Positions 6,530 to 8,896 of a stretch of DNA of 8,896 bases are shown in pieces (the stretch's first letter is position 1; every line of letters begins with the position of its first letter). The notes beneath the pieces were generated by a model that was not told the origin of the DNA, did no database searches, and worked only from the letters and a program-made list of their open reading frames with translations. Source of the stretch: RZYP01 sp964386405 (GTDB taxonomy: Bacteria > Bacillota > Negativicutes > Acidaminococcales > Acidaminococcaceae); NCBI GenBank assembly GCA_964386405.1, contig CAYLRW010000060.1, forward strand, positions 1 to 8,896, read 5' to 3'. The translations under genes and the position numbers were made by a program.

Positions 6530-7117
6530 TTATTTTCTCCTTATGCCTTCCAGATAAATATTTACAGCCTGCTCAGCATAAGCAATATCGGCTTTTAGTG
6601 ACGTATCCAGAAAATCACGAAAAAGCGGTTTGGCGATAAAGTAAAAATTCATGATGCCAACTAAAGATAATGCTGCATGATGAACATTCAAATCAGCCCT
6701 GAAAGCACCTTCATCCATACCATCCTGAATAGCCTTATTTAAAAACCGATAAAAAGAAAATAGATGTTTTTTCAAAATTTTATCCAGTGCGCTGGTTGGA
6801 TTGACAAGTTCACTCTGCACGAAGCGTATAACATAAGGTTTTTTGGTGTGAATCTCACTAATTGCCTTGGCATAATGTTTCAATCTTTCTGCAGGCGCTA
6901 AACCTTCTGCCGAAGAAATAGCCCTGGAAATTGCCGCGATATGACTTTCAATGATAGCATGATACAAACCCTCTTTACCGCGGAAATAATAAGATATCGA
7001 AGACACATTAACATCAGCGGCTTTGGCAATATCCCTGATAGAGACGCCTGCATAACCCTTCTCCGCAAATAAAGGAATAGCGGCTGCGAATAGCTTGTCT
7101 TGCGTAGCATTATCCAT
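6530..7117 (-). CDS. TetR-family transcriptional repressor (CecR-like) of the efflux operon
   Basis: Probable ligand-responsive repressor of its own operon. The 195-residue product has a TetR DNA-binding domain in the first 50 residues: an amphipathic first helix, GYAGVSIRDIAKAADVNVSS with the helix-turn-helix, then ISYYFRGKEGLY. The C-terminal part (about 75-195) resembles the CecR/DUF1956 ligand domain and includes GIMNFYFIAKPLFRDF. The ATG at 7117 is chosen: GGGAGG (7126-7131) sits 8 bases upstream, whereas the in-frame GTG at 7126 overlaps that ribosome site and cannot be the start. A perfect 48-bp palindrome over the promoter is the likely binding site. Gene order repressor, adaptor, ATPase, permease matches the E. 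coli cecR-ybhGFSR operon. Confidence 0.92.
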   Translation of the reverse strand: MDNATQDKLFAAAIPLFAEKGYAGVSIRDIAKAADVNVSSISYYFRGKEGLYHAIIESHIAAISRAISSAEGLAPAERLKHYAKAISEIHTKKPYVIRFVQSELVNPTSALDKILKKHLFSFYRFLNKAIQDGMDEGAFRADLNVHHAALSLVGIMNFYFIAKPLFRDFLDTSLKADIAYAEQAVNIYLEGIRRK

Positions 7118-7135
7118 AACTTGCACCTCCCAAGC

Positions 7136-7183
7136 AATACAATCGATAGATTAAAACAATTGTTTTAATCTATCGATTGTATT
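7136..7183. promoter_or_regulatory. 48-bp perfect palindrome, probable operator of the TetR-family repressor
   Basis: Two 24-base arms (7136-7159 and 7160-7183) are exact reverse complements with no spacer, centred on CAATTG. The palindrome covers the last bases of the -10 box and the expected transcription start (about 7174), and ends 18 bases before the tetR ATG. Each arm contains ACAAT twice, so two repressor dimers could bind side by side. A transcript beginning near 7174 would also carry a 5' hairpin of about 15 bp. No T-run follows on either strand, so it is not a terminator. Confidence 0.8.
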
Positions 7184-7209
7184 ATAGTTCTAATATTTTT
7201 ATTTGTCTA
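7181..7209 (-). promoter_or_regulatory. Sigma-70 promoter of the tetR-efflux operon
   Basis: On the minus strand TAGACA (7209-7204) and TATAAT (7186-7181) are separated by 17 bases: 5 of 6 and 6 of 6 matches to consensus with ideal spacing. It lies just downstream of the hydrolase terminator, so the efflux operon is an independent unit, and the operator palindrome overlaps its -10 box. Confidence 0.8.
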
Positions 7210-7218
7210 TAGGTTTAT

Positions 7219-7250
7219 AAAAAAACCGCCTTTCAATTTTGAAAGGCGGT
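7219..7250 (-). terminator. Rho-independent terminator of the serine hydrolase gene
   Basis: A 10-bp stem (ACCGCCTTTC 7225-7234 with GAAAGGCGGT 7241-7250) and a 6-base loop are followed on the minus strand by seven Ts (7225-7219; the first of them can pair into the stem). It starts 17 bases after the end of the hydrolase gene. Confidence 0.9.
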
Positions 7251-7267
7251 AAAATACAGGTTTTATT

Positions 7268-8668
7268 CTATTGTAAAAACGCGTGTGTGCAAATAGCTTG
7301 CATGATATTTTCTTCCCAGACATAATTGCCGCTAAAATTACCTGCGCTGCGCGGATCATCATCTTCAGCTACAGCTTCTCCATTGGCAATGTAAATAAAG
7401 CCATCTTTGCTATCGGGACGAATCATAACGCCGGACAAAAGACCATATGCCTCCCCGAGATGACCTCTCAAATCTATTTCGTGGTCCTTAACAACACGTG
7501 ATGTGCCAGCACCAAATATAGGCTGTTCTGCCAGACAATAACCCTCGATTGAACCACCGTATGTTGAACCATTAGGGTTTTGCGGATCATAACGCCATTG
7601 CAATGTAAGCATTTCATTGATCAGTTCAGGCTTTACGATTTCCTTGCCTTTATAATAACCACGGTTAAGCAGCATCTCTAAAAGATGTGATAATTCGTTG
7701 GAAGAAATACGCAATCCTCCTTGTGGTGAAAAGATTGTTGCATTAGTTCCCGGTACATAATTTTTCAAGCTATACCAACTGTCACCTGTACGCTGATCAG
7801 GATTATTGATTAATACCATCTCAGGGTTTTGCAATTTGCCGCGATAGTCATCAAGTTGGGCAATCCACGGCCCATGTTCATCCCAAACATTATCTTTTTG
7901 TTTTTGATAGATTACGCCAAGTCGTTTAAGATCCTGGGCATCAAAATCACCAACGTTATAGCTGCCTTTAATGTCCAATTGTTTAAGAATGTGCTCGCGT
8001 TGGTATTTATCAAACCTTTCACCAGTTACCTTTTCAATAATTGTGCCAAGTAAACCATAGTTTAAATTGGTATATTTGAAATATTTGCCAGGTGCTTGGC
8101 CGAGAGGGGCAAAATGTGCACCTGCTTCATAATATCTTCCCGTTGGTTGGAAAAATTCTTGGACGTTGTCTTGCGGAGGGATAGAATAGATTCTCCCATC
8201 ACGCAAAGAAGATGTATGGCTAAGTAACATTCTAATCGTGATAGGTGTGTCAGGATAATTAGGGTTGCGCAAATTAAACCCCAAATACTTGCTTACATCG
8301 CCATCCAAGCTAAGTTTGCCATCAGCTATTAGTTGCATAATCGTAAATGCTGTAAATTGTTTGGAAACAGAAGCAATGCGAAAACGGGTATCAGCATTCA
8401 TTGCCTTGTCTTTGCTAGGATCAGCAGCATCAATATAACTGCGGCCAGCTGCTTTGCTATAGACTTTTTTACCATCCTTATACACTATTACACTTAAACC
8501 CGGCACATGCGTACCATCATTACCAATCATTTCTGTTATTTCTTTGTCCAGTCCAGCTTTAGCAGCAGAGCTCATGCCAGCAGCTTGAACCGCGTTCGGC
8601 AGCATACTGGCAAAAACCGTACCAGCGACAAATGATGCAATCCCAATTTTCTGCAAAAACTTGTTCAT
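7268..8668 (-). CDS. Exported serine hydrolase of the beta-lactamase / penicillin-binding family (PF00144)
   Basis: Probable periplasmic or secreted hydrolase of the class C beta-lactamase/D-Ala-D-Ala peptidase/EstB-esterase fold; substrate unknown. The 466-residue product starts with a signal peptide (MNKFLQKIG, hydrophobic core, cleavage likely after AVQA at about 29). The catalytic set is present: S100-V-S-K103 (SxxK), Y199-T-N201 (YxN) and G402-H-L-G405 in the place of the KTG motif. HxG rather than KTG favours an esterase or peptidase over a true beta-lactamase. It is longer than AmpC-type enzymes, with extra sequence around 240-310. The ATG at 8668 is chosen because GGGAGGG (8675-8681) lies 6 bases upstream and the signal peptide begins there; a further upstream in-frame TTG at 8701 has no such support. 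It is monocistronic, with its own terminator. Confidence 0.9.
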   Translation of the reverse strand: MNKFLQKIGIASFVAGTVFASMLPNAVQAAGMSSAAKAGLDKEITEMIGNDGTHVPGLSVIVYKDGKKVYSKAAGRSYIDAADPSKDKAMNADTRFRIASVSKQFTAFTIMQLIADGKLSLDGDVSKYLGFNLRNPNYPDTPITIRMLLSHTSSLRDGRIYSIPPQDNVQEFFQPTGRYYEAGAHFAPLGQAPGKYFKYTNLNYGLLGTIIEKVTGERFDKYQREHILKQLDIKGSYNVGDFDAQDLKRLGVIYQKQKDNVWDEHGPWIAQLDDYRGKLQNPEMVLINNPDQRTGDSWYSLKNYVPGTNATIFSPQGGLRISSNELSHLLEMLLNRGYYKGKEIVKPELINEMLTLQWRYDPQNPNGSTYGGSIEGYCLAEQPIFGAGTSRVVKDHEIDLRGHLGEAYGLLSGVMIRPDSKDGFIYIANGEAVAEDDDPRSAGNFSGNYVWEENIMQAICTHAFLQ

Positions 8669-8800
8669 CAAATACCCTCCCATTAGAATATTTTGTTGCA
8701 AGGTAAAAAGCTATCCTGTTGTTTACTCATTTTATGTGCTTAGCAGGATATCAATTTACTATAGAGCAAGCAACAACCTTAATTATAGTCCAAAATCAGC
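8669..8800 (-). promoter_or_regulatory. Upstream region of the serine hydrolase gene with a weak promoter candidate
   Basis: The best pairing I find is TTGCTT with TATCCT (8750-8745) at 17 bases, a poor match. The TATCCT lies in one arm of a 7-bp inverted repeat (TATCCTG 8712-8718 and CAGGATA 8744-8750), which could be a regulatory site. A TATAAT also occurs at 8787-8782 but has no reasonable -35 partner outside the preceding terminator. Confidence 0.3.
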
Positions 8801-8837
8801 AAAAAAAAAGGGCTTTGGAAAATTTTCCAAAGTCCTT
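8801..8837 (-). terminator. Rho-independent terminator after the tRNA
   Basis: AAGGACTTTGG and CCAAAGCCCTT pair on the minus strand with one A-C mismatch around an AAAATTTT centre, followed by nine Ts (8809-8801). It begins 12 bases after the tRNA CCA end and separates the tRNA transcript from the hydrolase gene. Confidence 0.85.
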
Positions 8838-8849
8838 AGTCTTTTGATA

Positions 8850-8896
8850 TGGCGGAGTGGCTGGGATTTGAACCCAGGCGAGGTTTAACCCCCCTA
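8850..8896 (-). tRNA. tRNA, probably tRNA-Ser (partial, 3' part only)
   Basis: Reading the minus strand, a T arm (CTGGG, loop TTCAAAT, CCCAG) is followed by a seven-base acceptor strand CCACTCC, discriminator G and encoded CCA (8852-8850). Before the T arm is a long variable arm whose stem GGGGT/ACCTC can pair with one G-U, so this is a class II tRNA. Discriminator G fits tRNA-Ser; tRNA-Leu normally has A. The anticodon is beyond the right edge, so the isoacceptor cannot be given. Confidence 0.85.

Noticed and set aside
7118..7126. GTG at 7126 as the tetR start
   Set aside because: The GTG overlaps the GGGAGG ribosome site; the ATG at 7117 has ideal spacing from it.
7136..7183. The 48-bp palindrome as a transcription terminator
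   Set aside because: It is AT-rich, lacks a following T-run on either strand, and sits over a promoter; the real terminator of the preceding gene is at 7219-7250.
8669..8701. TTG at 8701 as the serine hydrolase start
   Set aside because: The ATG at 8668 follows GGGAGGG directly and begins a typical signal peptide; the upstream extension would spoil it.
8661..8888. Plus-strand reading frame ending WRSGWDLNPGEV
   Set aside because: Its end is the reverse of the tRNA T arm and acceptor stem, a known source of spurious protein calls, and the rest lies over a terminator and the hydrolase upstream region.

Overview
Every gene recognised in this window lies on the minus strand, so it reads from right (8896) to left (1). 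Strong GGAGG-type ribosome binding sites and AT-rich, near-consensus sigma-70 promoters look Firmicute-like. A HlyD-type periplasmic adaptor with a YbhG/F/S/R-like ABC exporter points to a cell with two membranes. Together these suggest a diderm Firmicute (Negativicutes, perhaps near Acidaminococcaceae/Phascolarctobacterium). That placement is inference; no marker gene is present.

Right edge (8801-8896): the 3' part of a class II tRNA, most likely tRNA-Ser, followed by a Rho-independent terminator. Next (7268-8668) is a monocistronic gene for an exported serine beta-lactamase-family (PF00144) hydrolase with its own terminator (7219-7250).

Centre (2631-7209): a compact five-gene efflux operon: TetR/CecR-like repressor, HlyD/YbhG-like membrane fusion protein, two ABC ATPases and one ABC-2 permease. 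Genes abut or overlap by 1-4 bases. The operon starts from a good promoter (TAGACA-17-TATAAT) whose start region lies inside a perfect 48-bp palindrome, the obvious operator for the TetR protein. The two ATPase genes are in the same reading frame, separated only by one TGA followed at once by a TTG start. They correspond in order and motif asymmetry to the two halves of the fused E. coli ATPase YbhF. A strong hairpin (2584-2619) closes the operon.

Left (1-2600): an intergenic stretch with a dispersed-type repeat, then a consensus promoter (TTGACA-18-TATAAT) flanked by an inverted repeat, driving a Fic-domain protein gene. The Fic gene overlaps by 17 bases the start of hsdM, the methyltransferase subunit of a type I restriction-modification system, which runs off the left edge; hsdS and hsdR are not in view. 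The Fic protein has an intact catalytic motif, an N-terminal inhibitory motif and a C-terminal winged-helix region.

Most notable points: the in-frame TGA/TTG junction splitting a YbhF-like ATPase, the 48-bp palindromic operator, the single permease where E. coli has two, and the Fic gene translationally coupled to hsdM behind a promoter with its own inverted repeat.
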